64,000 bases of DNA, from assembly GCA_964412555.1 (NCBI GenBank), contig CAYPPG010000005.1, positions 1 to 64,000 on the forward strand. Direction: 5' to 3'. The stretch's first letter is position 1, and each line of letters begins with the position of its first letter. The stretch comes from CAYPPG01 sp964412555. GTDB taxonomy: Bacteria > Hinthialibacterota > Hinthialibacteria > Hinthialibacterales > Hinthialibacteraceae. The notes below the pieces were generated by a model. The model had not been told where the DNA came from. It saw nothing but the letters and a program-made list of their open reading frames with translations, and searched no databases. Below are positions 52,887 through 61,555 of this stretch, piece by piece. The position numbers and the translations under genes were made by a program.

Positions 52887-54045
52887 GAAACTTATAAACA
52901 GTAATGTGATGATAAGTTTCTCCCGGTTTCAGAATCGTCGAGGGGAAATTCGGTTGATTGGGAGAATCCGGGAAGTGTTGGGTTTCCAAGCAAAAGCCGT
53001 AACGGTGTTTGTAGACCACATCGTTTTTCCCGGTCAATGTTCCATCGAGGAAATTTCCGGTGTAAAACTGAACGCCAGGCTGGGTCGTATAGAATTCCAG
53101 TAGCCGGCCGCTGTTGGGATCGCAGACTCTGCCGCCGAAGGTCATCGAATCGCCGGATTTGTTTAACACAAAGTTGTGGTCATAGCCGCCGCCTTTTCCG
53201 ATTTGCTCATAATCGGAATTGATCCGTTTGCCGATGGCATGCGGGGTGGTGAAGTCCATCGGGGAACCTTTCACGCTTTGCAGTTCACCGTTCGGAATCA
53301 ATGTATCGTCCACCGGAGTGAATCGGTCTGCGTTGAGCAGCATCATATGATTCAGGATATTGCGGCTGTTTGTATGTCCGCCGAGATTGAAATACGCATG
53401 GTTCGTTAAATTGACGGGAGTCGGTTCATCTGTTTCGGCAAAATATTCGATTTGTAGTTCATTGTCGTTATTCAGGCTATATATCACTTTGCACTTCAGA
53501 TTGCCGGGATATCCTTCTTCGGCGTCTTCACTGAGGTATGTCAGTTCAAGAGCCGGTAATTCATCTTGTTCGATTTCCTTTGCCTGCCAGACTTTTTTAT
53601 CGAACCCTTCTTCTCCGCCGTGCAATGCATTGGGTCCGTTGTTTTGAGCGAGGGTGTATTCTTTTCCGTTGAGAGTAAACTTGCCCTCTGCAATCCGATT
53701 CCCATAGCGGCCGACCAAGGCACCGAAGTAGGGATGGTCTTCGAGGTATCCTTCCAACGAATCGAAGCCGAGGGTGATATCGTCCAATTCGCCATTTTTA
53801 TCGGGCGTGATGATTTTTGTGATGATTCCACCATAGGTCATGATGGAGACTTTCATTCCGGCCGAGTTTTCAAACGTGTACAGATCGACTTGCCGGCCTT
53901 CCGGCGTGGTTCCAAACGATTTTTTGGTCAATTGCACTTCATCCTTTCCTGTTTGAGTTTGCTTAGTATAACCGGTGTTGCTGATACACAGCAGTAAAGC
54001 GATACAAACGGCTGCCAACATTGAAAGATGAATTACTCTGTTCAT
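52873..54045 (-). CDS. galM: Aldose 1-epimerase (secreted)
   Basis: This 390-residue mutarotase interconverts alpha and beta anomers of hexoses. It has a signal peptide (residues 1-27, LAAVCIALLLCISNTGY), which cytosolic GalM proteins lack, so it should act in the periplasm. Visible motifs are ALVGRYGNRIAEGKF, NNGPNALHGG, catalytic His in VNLTNHAYFNLGG near residue 215 and catalytic Glu in CLETQHFPDSPNQP near 350. Its neighbour on the same strand is the DUF5060 protein across the tandem repeat, suggesting joint work on glycans. Confidence 0.93.
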   Translation of the reverse strand: MNRVIHLSMLAAVCIALLLCISNTGYTKQTQTGKDEVQLTKKSFGTTPEGRQVDLYTFENSAGMKVSIMTYGGIITKIITPDKNGELDDITLGFDSLEGYLEDHPYFGALVGRYGNRIAEGKFTLNGKEYTLAQNNGPNALHGGEEGFDKKVWQAKEIEQDELPALELTYLSEDAEEGYPGNLKCKVIYSLNNDNELQIEYFAETDEPTPVNLTNHAYFNLGGHTNSRNILNHMMLLNADRFTPVDDTLIPNGELQSVKGSPMDFTTPHAIGKRINSDYEQIGKGGGYDHNFVLNKSGDSMTFGGRVCDPNSGRLLEFYTTQPGVQFYTGNFLDGTLTGKNDVVYKHRYGFCLETQHFPDSPNQPNFPSTILKPGETYHHITVYKFLPKW

Positions 54046-54108
54046 AGTTATTCTCCTTTGTGGATGATTTAAAAAATGTATTTCAATCGAAAGTAAACGT
54101 GATAATAA

Positions 54109-54687
54109 TCAAGGGCTATAGCGGATAATATTTCCCTTGCTGTATAGGCCGTTGGTCATGTTGTAACCGACATATTCCCCCGCTTTCGGGTGTCCCGCCG
54201 GATAAATCAAATTGGCGATCCAGGAGGATGTCGGGCCGAATCCGCGCAGCTGCCATTCATAGCGGTTGGCGGGAAAGGCGGTGCATTGTCTCCAGTACCC
54301 GCTGCTGCCTCGCGAATCCGCCCCGCTGGACCAAAGTCGAGTCCAATAGTCATAGTTTCCCAACCGGTTGTTTCCGTCTTTCGGTCCCGATGACGTATCG
54401 GTCGGATTCGGATTGAACGGATCCAGAGGGATAGAAGACATGTATGCGATAGGGGTTGTAAGGGGAATGAACCGTTCATCCATCCACCCGCCGCGAACGG
54501 GGTAGATGTTGTTATCCATCATATACATCCGGATGGCTTGATCGATGCTCCGGATATCGCTTTCCGCCTTGGCGACTTTGGCGCGGACTTGGGCGTTCAG
54601 GAAATTCGGAACGGCGATTGCCGCCAGGATGCCGATGATGGCGACGACGATCAAGAGTTCTATCAATGTAAAACCGTGTTTATTCAT
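54109..54687 (-). CDS. Type II secretion-type pseudopilin (stand-alone)
   Basis: This 192-residue protein has the class III leader MNKHG followed by FTLIELLIVVAIIGILAAIA, then VRAKVAKAESDIRSIDQAIRMYMMDNN and a C-terminal domain of GspG-like type with Trp/Gly-rich stretches. ATG 54687 is chosen because GGAGA precedes it and the leader then has normal length; a longer frame to 54780 is unlikely. It closely resembles the pseudopilin at 13672-14283. No secretion machinery genes are nearby. Confidence 0.88.
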   Translation of the reverse strand: MNKHGFTLIELLIVVAIIGILAAIAVPNFLNAQVRAKVAKAESDIRSIDQAIRMYMMDNNIYPVRGGWMDERFIPLTTPIAYMSSIPLDPFNPNPTDTSSGPKDGNNRLGNYDYWTRLWSSGADSRGSSGYWRQCTAFPANRYEWQLRGFGPTSSWIANLIYPAGHPKAGEYVGYNMTNGLYSKGNIIRYSP

Positions 54688-54855
54688 CCAATATCTCCAT
54701 TGTTGGAATCGAATGGAAGACGTATCGCACATACCATGATATCCAAGAATGGTATGAACTTCAAACCGTATACATTTCATCTCTTGATTTTCAAACCATT
54801 GATTTTCGCATTATGATAAAGGAAAATTGGTTTGAAAAAATGATCAGGAGAATAA

Positions 54856-55278
54856 ATGATGGGTGAAGAGAATTTGTTCGAAATCGCTTATCTTCGGCAT
54901 GATAGTTTGAATAATTATGTAGAAGGAAATCATGTCGACATCGAACGGATTCGGAAAGAATCGGTTTCTCATTCGCATCGGCATTTTCTAGCTGGTTTGA
55001 AACATGCGGACGAGGTTGTCAAAATGAAGGAAGAACAATGGCCTGGAATGTTGTTTTTGAATGAGGATGCCGATGATTTGGCGGATACGTTGTGTGTGGA
55101 GGAAGTGTTGGTTTTGCATTCGGAGCCGGAGTTACAGTATAGGGAGATTCTGCTTTTCGATGGAGGGAAGAGGAAGGAAGAATCTTTGTTGTTGAAAGAA
55201 TTTTTAAATTTATCTTCTATCATTTTAACGAAAAGTAAATTATTTACAAATGCAAATAAACATGGAGTATTAATCTGA
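54856..55278 (+). CDS. Hypothetical protein
   Basis: This 140-residue soluble, acidic protein is not recognised. The centre reads HRHFLAGLKHADEVVKMKEEQ and DADDLADTLCVEEVLVLHSE. The last 20 residues look less conserved and may be a readout. GGAG lies 5-8 bases before the two possible start codons, ATG 54856 and ATG 54859. It converges with the DUF2203 gene with only 6 bases between stops. Confidence 0.5.
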   Translation: MMGEENLFEIAYLRHDSLNNYVEGNHVDIERIRKESVSHSHRHFLAGLKHADEVVKMKEEQWPGMLFLNEDADDLADTLCVEEVLVLHSEPELQYREILLFDGGKRKEESLLLKEFLNLSSIILTKSKLFTNANKHGVLI

Positions 55279-55284
55279 CCCTGT

Positions 55285-55695
55285 TCAATACAGTTCCGGC
55301 GGAATCGGCTTCCGCCCCGCATACCCCCCATTCAAATCATGGTAATACTTCAACGTATCCCCATCCGACATTTCATAGCAGAGCAACACTTCTTCCCCAT
55401 AGATCAGAGCCGGAAAATCGACTAACCCACGATTCATGTCTTGGATGACGATTCCTTGATCGGCCAATTCGAACAGCATTTCGTTGATTTGCCGCCGTAC
55501 CTCTTCTTCGGATAGAGGTTTTTTTTGTTTCCCGTTGGTTCGCCCTTCCGACAAGGTTTCCACTTTTGTTGAAAAAAGTTGAGATGGTTTGCGTGTTTCG
55601 TCTATCAGGGCGTTGATTTGGAAAAAAATCTCCCGAATTCGAGGAATCAAACCATTGGCTTCCGCAACCGTGAAATGCTTATCGAAATGATACAT
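55285..55695 (-). CDS. DUF2203 family protein
   Basis: This 136-residue protein matches the DUF2203 pattern at both ends: HFTVAEANGLIPRIREIFFQ at the N terminus, then IVIQDMNRGLVDFPALIYGEEVLLCYEM, and YYHDLNGGYAGRKPIPPELY at the C terminus. The function of the family is unknown. The GGAG site is 8 bases before ATG 55695. A linker (VETLSEGRTNGKQKKPLS) in the middle is longer than usual. Confidence 0.88.
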   Translation of the reverse strand: MYHFDKHFTVAEANGLIPRIREIFFQINALIDETRKPSQLFSTKVETLSEGRTNGKQKKPLSEEEVRRQINEMLFELADQGIVIQDMNRGLVDFPALIYGEEVLLCYEMSDGDTLKYYHDLNGGYAGRKPIPPELY

Positions 55696-55901
55696 TCTCC
55701 TAAACCATCTTATCTCATAGAATCATGGACGGGGACATGGATGATAGCCGATTCAACGACTTGCAGATCCATTCTAATCGCCTTTTAACAGTATTCCACT
55801 AATCAGAGGAAGTAACTCATTTTTACTGTAATTTCAAGCTGTCAAGAAGGGAAGAGACAATCCAATTTCTGGTACAAAGAAAACACATGCGAGTGGCTCC
55901 G

Positions 55902-56459
55902 TCATTCTCTTCTACCCTCCGCTCGATGGAGGTCAAAAAAATAAAAGGCATTCAGCACGAGAGAATGATTGATGGTGCCTTCGCGAATTAATTGAGGGAT
56001 TCTGGCGAGAGGAATCAATTCCACCCGGATGTCCTCTCCTTCATCGAGTTCTTGTTCGTATAGTAACTCGACATTGTATGCCACGAAGGAACGGCATGTA
56101 TTGTTCATGATCGCCGGATTGGGATGGATGCTGCCGAGAAAATGAATGTCGTCCGAATCATATCCTGTTTCTTCGCGCAATTCTCTTCGCGCCGCATCCA
56201 GAGGAGAGGGATCCTCGCGATCCATGATTCCGCCGGGAATTTCCAGCGCGATCTTTTCCGTCCCCATGCGAAACTGATGAACCATCACGACTTTCTGATC
56301 CCGGGTGAGTGGGATAATGTTGATCCAATCTCTGGTTTCCAGCACATAGAATAATAATTCTTTGTGCGTTCGCGGCGAAAGATACGTATCTTCCCGCAGC
56401 CGAAAAACCGGATAGTGCGCCAAATAGCGTGTACCCCGCTTTGTCCAAATTCGCCCCAT
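55902..56459 (-). CDS. NUDIX hydrolase (ADP-ribose pyrophosphatase-like)
   Basis: This 185-residue protein has the NUDIX box GGIMDREDPSPLDAARRELREETGY near residues 82-106 (one or two residues longer between the Gly and the REL core than the canonical form) and the upstream VVMVHQFRMGTEKIALEIPGG strand typical of ADP-sugar pyrophosphatases. It would hydrolyse nucleoside diphosphates linked to another moiety. NPAIMNNTCRSFVAYNVE resembles the ADPRase loop. No operon partner is evident. Confidence 0.88.
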   Translation of the reverse strand: MGRIWTKRGTRYLAHYPVFRLREDTYLSPRTHKELLFYVLETRDWINIIPLTRDQKVVMVHQFRMGTEKIALEIPGGIMDREDPSPLDAARRELREETGYDSDDIHFLGSIHPNPAIMNNTCRSFVAYNVELLYEQELDEGEDIRVELIPLARIPQLIREGTINHSLVLNAFYFFDLHRAEGRRE

Positions 56460-57113
56460 GCTCTCAATTCCTCCATTCCAAAGGCTTTATCAAATCTACA
56501 TCTATCATTTTCTATCTATCGGATAAAAATTCGATGCATCTACTAAGTGGAGAACAAATTTTTCTGTAACGTGTATGCATTTTGACAGCAGATTCGGAAA
56601 AGGGAAAGTGACCCATTTATAGGAATCCTATTTCCTTTTCATACTATTTTTGCTATCTTGTTTTGTGTATAAATGTAGCGTAAACAGAGACAATAAAAAA
56701 ATGAAATTTGCGAGTGACAAATGAGGGAAAAAGCTCTATAATGGGGTGCGGATTTGAAAGGAAAATTATGATGAAGCCAAGAAGTAAACGAATTGATATA
56801 TATACTTTTCGGTATAGTCTATCGCTTGTTTTCTTTGAATCTGTCATGCGCTCATATTCTTGCCTTGTCTATGAATAGTTTTTTTTCAAATATTGTATAA
56901 TTTTTACATCACTTGTTAAACAATTTGTATGATTGCTTCATTGTTTTGCACGATTTGTAAGTGTGAAGTCAATAGTTGTGTCATTCTCAAGACTTGGATG
57001 GAGATGATTCCAGAGAATGATGCGCTTTATCTGTTATGTGATAGAGTTGTGAATGAATTGCATGTTGTAGGGTAGATTTTACCCGCGAATCTTTATCGGA
57101 GAGGAATAGGATC
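56460..57113. other. AT-rich intergenic region
   Basis: These 654 bases contain no supported gene. A 36-codon frame at 56769-56879 (starting ATGATGAAGCCAAG, with AAAGGA upstream) could encode a small protein but has no other support. GGAGAGG near 57100 serves the radical SAM gene. Confidence 0.5.
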
Positions 57114-58310
57114 ATGTTTCAGCAAATAAACCAAACCATATCTCGAAAAGACAGCGGAAGAAAACAGCCTCGACGGCGGGTGAGTTATGTGCGGAAATTG
57201 GATGCGATCCCCAATATCCCACCGCACGAATTGGAAAAACTCCAAAAAGTCAGTGAGACCTACGTGTTTCGAGCCAATAATTATTATTTGAATTTGATCA
57301 ACTGGCATGATCCGGATGACCCGATCCGCAAATTGATCATTCCTCATGAAAGCGAACTCAACGATTGGGGAAGACTGGATGCCAGTAATGAAGAAGCGAT
57401 TACCGTCGCCAAGGGCGTGCAACACAAATACAGAGATACCGTGTTACTGTTATGCAATGAGGTATGTGGCGCCTATTGTCGCTATTGTTTTCGAAAACGC
57501 CTGTTCATGGACGACAATGATGAAGCGATCAACGATCTATCCGCCGGGATTCGGTATATTCGCAACCATCCCGAGGTCAACAACGTGTTGTTGACCGGTG
57601 GTGATCCGTTGGTGATGAGTACTCCCCGGCTGGTGAATATTTTTCGGGCGCTGCGCGAAATCCCCCATGTCAAGATTATTCGGATCGGTTCGAAAATGCC
57701 GGCGTTCAATCCTTGGCGAATTTTGGATGATTTCACTTTATTAGATGCGTTTCGAAGGTACTCGTCGGAAGAAAAACGCATTTATCTGATGGCGCACTTC
57801 GATCACCCACGGGAATTGACCAAACCGGCGATCGAAGCGATTTCTCGTTGTCTGAAAAGCGGAGTCATTTGCGTGAATCAATGTCCTCTCATTCATGGAG
57901 TCAATGACGATGCGGACGTTTTGTTTGAATTGTATAAGCAATTGTCGTATATTGGATGTCCGCCGTATTATTTATTTCAGGGACGCCCCACGGCAGGAAA
58001 TGAACCCTATGAAGTGCCCCTTGTGCGCGGCTGGCACATTTTCAATGAAACGCAACGACGAGGTTCGGGATTGGCGCGGCGTGCCCGCTACGTCATGTCC
58101 CATGAAAGCGGAAAGGTTGAGATTCTTCATGTCGATGAGCGCATGATATATCTACGCTATCATGAAGCGAAAGATTTGAACGATATCGGCCGTTTTTTTA
58201 CCTGCCGGCGGGATGATCATGCGTATTGGCTGGATCAGCTGGAACCTGGGCAGGAAGAGGCTTATTCCGCAGCCGCGCCGGCAACATACGGACCGGGACG
58301 ATTTTCTTGA
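57114..58310 (+). CDS. KamA family radical SAM protein (lysine 2,3-aminomutase-like)
   Basis: This 398-residue protein has the radical SAM cluster motif Cys118-x3-Cys122-x2-Cys125 (CGAYCRYCF). NNVLLTGGDPLVM and KIIRIGSKMPAFNPWRI follow, as in lysine 2,3-aminomutases. A later NQCPLIHGVNDD is typical of the family. Lys in MSHESGKVEIL is a candidate for the PLP-binding residue. The enzyme would move an amino group on lysine or a related substrate. Aminomutase, EpmB-like or other KamA roles cannot be separated here. GGAGAGG precedes ATG 57114. Confidence 0.88.
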   Translation: MFQQINQTISRKDSGRKQPRRRVSYVRKLDAIPNIPPHELEKLQKVSETYVFRANNYYLNLINWHDPDDPIRKLIIPHESELNDWGRLDASNEEAITVAKGVQHKYRDTVLLLCNEVCGAYCRYCFRKRLFMDDNDEAINDLSAGIRYIRNHPEVNNVLLTGGDPLVMSTPRLVNIFRALREIPHVKIIRIGSKMPAFNPWRILDDFTLLDAFRRYSSEEKRIYLMAHFDHPRELTKPAIEAISRCLKSGVICVNQCPLIHGVNDDADVLFELYKQLSYIGCPPYYLFQGRPTAGNEPYEVPLVRGWHIFNETQRRGSGLARRARYVMSHESGKVEILHVDERMIYLRYHEAKDLNDIGRFFTCRRDDHAYWLDQLEPGQEEAYSAAAPATYGPGRFS

Positions 58311-59821
58311 GCGGGAACGCGGAATGTTTTAGCCCCGTTTGCCGTGATGAAAAAATGAGAATTTTTCCCGTTGGGCACGGGGACAAAACCGGTGTAAATG
58401 ACTCCTTGCTCGTACTGTTCGGTCCCGGAATGCAAAGGGTGTAGCTCGAATGATTTCTCATTCATTACGACGCGCACATATTCCGGTGGCCGGTTTCGGC
58501 TGTCTCTGTACATGCATTGAACCGGCAACATACCACTACTGACTGCCGATGCTTGATAAAAACGGGCGCCGTGCAGAATCGGAGAGGGATCACTGGCCGT
58601 TACACCAAGAAATGCACCGATGGCGCGGACCAATAATTCGCCTTCCATGAGCAAATCATCCGTTGTTTTGTATAAAGAAAAAATCCGCTCGGGTGTCCGG
58701 GGAAAAAGGTATTCGTGAATTCCTGAAGCGGTGATTGCCTCGGGAAACAAATCCCAGACAAACTTGGTCAAGCGGGTCTCTTGCAAGGTCCGCTCCACAA
58801 TCTGATACCATGGCAAAAAATTTTGTACGATATGATCGGTGAAGAGTGTCGTTTGAGCGCTTCGATTTTCCTCTGAACAGAATTCGGGACGGAATAAATC
58901 GGCCTTCCACGCGTCGGAATGAAAGCGAAATGCAAAATCGATGCTCCGGCCGCTGTCTTTCCATTGTTGCAAAAAAAGTTTCAATTGTCGTTGTTCGTAA
59001 AAAGAATATGTCGTTTCCGGCCAGGTTTCCGTCCAATAAACATCTCCCTCATCCCGAGAGAGGGGATGGATGGCTCGCCCCAATGCCACTCCGTCTCGGT
59101 CGAAGATGGGGATGAGCAAGAAAAAACACCGTCGCTTGAGAGCGGCAGCAATGGGATCATCGGACAACAAAAAGCGGAGAATCCCAAGCCCGATATAGGA
59201 ACCGGCTGTTTCATAGGATTCTTCACGGCAAAGAAGAAAAATCGTTTTTTTTGCCGTTTGCTTGACATCCGGATCGGTGATTTCCAGCAAAGGAATCGGA
59301 AGATGCTCAATTGGGGTTTCACAAATGGTCTCGATTTTCAGATGGGGGTGTTCAGCATACGTTTCGAGTATCTGATCCAGCATGGTGTTCGTAAAAGGAG
59401 GCGTATAGGCGATCCATGCGCGGTTTTGAGCAAATGTGTGGGTGAACGAGAAACGAACATGTTGAGGATCTTCCGAAATCGGCAGAATGAAACGATCGGT
59501 GATGTAAAACCAATGCTTTTGATCATAACTCACAACGGGTAGATTGTTTTCTCCGAACAAATCACTTCGCGCCTTTTCGAAGACGAACGTGATTGTTTGA
59601 TTCAAGACTCCATCCAACCGGAAAAAATACCATAAATTTCCGGAACCGGGAGCATGCGACAAAACGATTTCATTTGCACTATTGATGTGCCAGTCACCGA
59701 GACTGCCGTTTTCGTAGTCCCAGGTAATATGGATGCCGGATTCGTTTGAGGAATCCTCAGCACAGAAAATAGGAAGCGCGATTTGAATCAAAATGAATAG
59801 GATGCCAACGTTGAGTCTCAT
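58262..59821 (-). CDS. Secreted M14 carboxypeptidase-like protein with altered zinc motif
   Basis: This 519-residue protein has a signal peptide (VGILFILIQIALPIFCAED). Its N-terminal beta domain (NLWYFFRLDGVLNQTITFVF; RFSFTHTFAQNRAWIAYTPPF) looks like that of M14D cytosolic-carboxypeptidase relatives. The catalytic part begins KKTIFLLCREESYETAGSY, where the usual RxHPGE is REESYE: the first zinc His is Glu, while the second Glu ligand is kept. A later FRFHSDAW may hold the third ligand. It may therefore be inactive or use another metal. Its 3' end overlaps that of the radical SAM gene by 49 bases. Confidence 0.7.
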   Translation of the reverse strand: MRLNVGILFILIQIALPIFCAEDSSNESGIHITWDYENGSLGDWHINSANEIVLSHAPGSGNLWYFFRLDGVLNQTITFVFEKARSDLFGENNLPVVSYDQKHWFYITDRFILPISEDPQHVRFSFTHTFAQNRAWIAYTPPFTNTMLDQILETYAEHPHLKIETICETPIEHLPIPLLEITDPDVKQTAKKTIFLLCREESYETAGSYIGLGILRFLLSDDPIAAALKRRCFFLLIPIFDRDGVALGRAIHPLSRDEGDVYWTETWPETTYSFYEQRQLKLFLQQWKDSGRSIDFAFRFHSDAWKADLFRPEFCSEENRSAQTTLFTDHIVQNFLPWYQIVERTLQETRLTKFVWDLFPEAITASGIHEYLFPRTPERIFSLYKTTDDLLMEGELLVRAIGAFLGVTASDPSPILHGARFYQASAVSSGMLPVQCMYRDSRNRPPEYVRVVMNEKSFELHPLHSGTEQYEQGVIYTGFVPVPNGKNSHFFITANGAKTFRVPAQENRPGPYVAGAAAE

Positions 59822-60154
59822 TAGACAATCATAACCGTCTCAAAATAGCGTCACTGTGTTGGTGACATTCTCCGGGGGATAGCGATGCTATCATAATGAA
59901 GCATTTGTATAAAGAGTTTGCCCACGATGATGAATTCATTCAAGTTTTGCATGATCAAGCCGGTTCAAATAAAAGGATTAGTACATTGAAGCGGACTTGA
60001 CATCTCTTTAGAAAATTGCTCTCATGCTTGAAAATGGGTAAGAATCTGTACCAATATATAAGCAGAGCGAAGGGATAAAATGCGCGCGTTGTACTATGCG
60101 GGCAAGATGCCTGCGCTCGGTCATTCTTATAGAATAGAAAGGGAGAGGAACACG
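59822..60154. other. Intergenic region with an isolated family B repeat
   Basis: No gene is supported in these 333 bases. At 60095-60115 TATGCGGGCAAGATGCCTGCG repeats the first hairpin of the 94-base unit with one change. It would be translated if the racemase-family gene started at 60080; ATG 60155 with GGGAGAGG upstream is a better start. Confidence 0.6.
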
Positions 60155-61513
60155 ATGCAACCGGTTATTACTGTCAGTCATGCCGAATTCGAATACGAAA
60201 ACCACGATTATCGAACGCCGTTGAAATTTGGGGGGATCGTCACCGATAAAGTCACGTTGTTAAACGTTCGCGTGCGAGTCAAAGACCGGTCGGGTAAAGA
60301 AATGGCAGGATTCGGTTCCATGCCGCTTGGCAACGTTTGGTCCTTTCCTTCTCGTGTGCATTCGTACGATGAAACGCTTACCGCCATGAAAAAACTTGCG
60401 GAAAAACTTTGTGCGATTACACAACATTATGATGACTTTGAACATCCCATTGAAATCTTTTCCGTACTCGAACCATTCTACAAAAAAGCATCGTCGGATA
60501 CGGAACAAGAATTGGGCTTGAAAGAACCCATTCCGGATCTCTGCATGTTAGTTGTCGCCAGCACGTTTGACGCTGCTATACATGACGCATATGGAAAACT
60601 TCTTGGAATGCACAGCTACCACACCTATGGTCCTGAATACATGACGCACGATTTGGCACATTATCTTAGCGATGAATTCTCGGGAGAATATCTCGACCGC
60701 TACGTGATCCCTCAACCCAAAGAGCGTATGCCCTTGTACCATCTCGTCGGCGCCGTCGATCCGTTGACCGATGCGGATATTTCAAAACGGCTAGACGATG
60801 GGCTGCCGGAAACGCTGCCTGAATGGATCAAGGCGGATGGGTTGACCCATTTAAAGATCAAACTGAATGGAGACAATCTCGAATGGGATGTCAATCGTGT
60901 TGTGGCAGTCGATCGTTTGACGGAAGAAACGCAAAAAGAGCGCGGCGTCAGCGAATGGGTGTATTCGTTGGACTTCAACGAACGATGTGAAAATGTTGAT
61001 TATTTACTTGAATTTTTGAAAAAAGTGGAAGAGCAAGCGCCAAAAGCGCTTGACCGGGTTCAGTATATCGAACAGCCTACGGCACGGGATTTGAAAGCCC
61101 ATCCGGAAAACAAAATGCACAAAGCCGCCGAAATCAAGCCGGTGGTCATCGACGAATCGCTGGTGGATTACGAAAGTTTATTACTTTCCAGAGAGTTGGG
61201 TTATTCCGGTGTCGCTCTCAAAGCGTGCAAAGGCCAGTCGCAAGCGTTGTTGATGGGAGCGGCCGCCCAGAAATTCAACATGTTTCTTTGTGTGCAAGAC
61301 CTGACTTGTCCAGGCGCCTCATTTCTTCATTCAGCCGGCTTGGCCGCTCATGTGCCGACCGTCGCGGCGATTGAAGGCAACTCCCGGCAGTATTGTCCGG
61401 CTGCCAACGAGAATTGGAAGGATCTCTTCCCCTCCATATTCGTTATTACCGACGGAACCATCGGTACTGGTTGCCTCGGCGGATTGGGACTCGGGATCGT
61501 ACTGGAAGAATAA
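60155..61513 (+). CDS. Enolase-superfamily enzyme (mandelate racemase/muconate lactonizing type)
   Basis: This 452-residue protein has a capping N-terminal domain and the (beta/alpha)8 barrel of the superfamily. Visible residues: Lys in LTHLKIKLNG near 233, metal ligands in YSLDFNERC near 272, QYIEQPT near 304 and VVIDESLVD near 331, and Lys in GVALKACKG near 354. These abstract an alpha proton from a carboxylate substrate. The substrate is unknown; acid sugars are common. GGGAGAGG precedes ATG 60155. The glycosyltransferase gene follows 42 bases later. Confidence 0.85.
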   Translation: MQPVITVSHAEFEYENHDYRTPLKFGGIVTDKVTLLNVRVRVKDRSGKEMAGFGSMPLGNVWSFPSRVHSYDETLTAMKKLAEKLCAITQHYDDFEHPIEIFSVLEPFYKKASSDTEQELGLKEPIPDLCMLVVASTFDAAIHDAYGKLLGMHSYHTYGPEYMTHDLAHYLSDEFSGEYLDRYVIPQPKERMPLYHLVGAVDPLTDADISKRLDDGLPETLPEWIKADGLTHLKIKLNGDNLEWDVNRVVAVDRLTEETQKERGVSEWVYSLDFNERCENVDYLLEFLKKVEEQAPKALDRVQYIEQPTARDLKAHPENKMHKAAEIKPVVIDESLVDYESLLLSRELGYSGVALKACKGQSQALLMGAAAQKFNMFLCVQDLTCPGASFLHSAGLAAHVPTVAAIEGNSRQYCPAANENWKDLFPSIFVITDGTIGTGCLGGLGLGIVLEE

Positions 61514-61555
61514 TACAATTTATACTAACAAAAGCGAAAGAGGAGACAATTTACT

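Noticed and set aside
52497..52897. Overlapping frames through the tandem repeat and the N gap
   Set aside because: They are produced by the repeat and by undefined bases; no start site or family match supports them.
56653..56847. 64-codon minus-strand frame in the gap before the radical SAM gene
   Set aside because: The composition is AT-driven, with no ribosome binding site or recognisable motif.
60080..60154. Upstream start of the racemase-family gene
   Set aside because: It would translate the family B repeat (YAGKMPALG); ATG 60155 has a strong GGGAGAGG site and fits the family.
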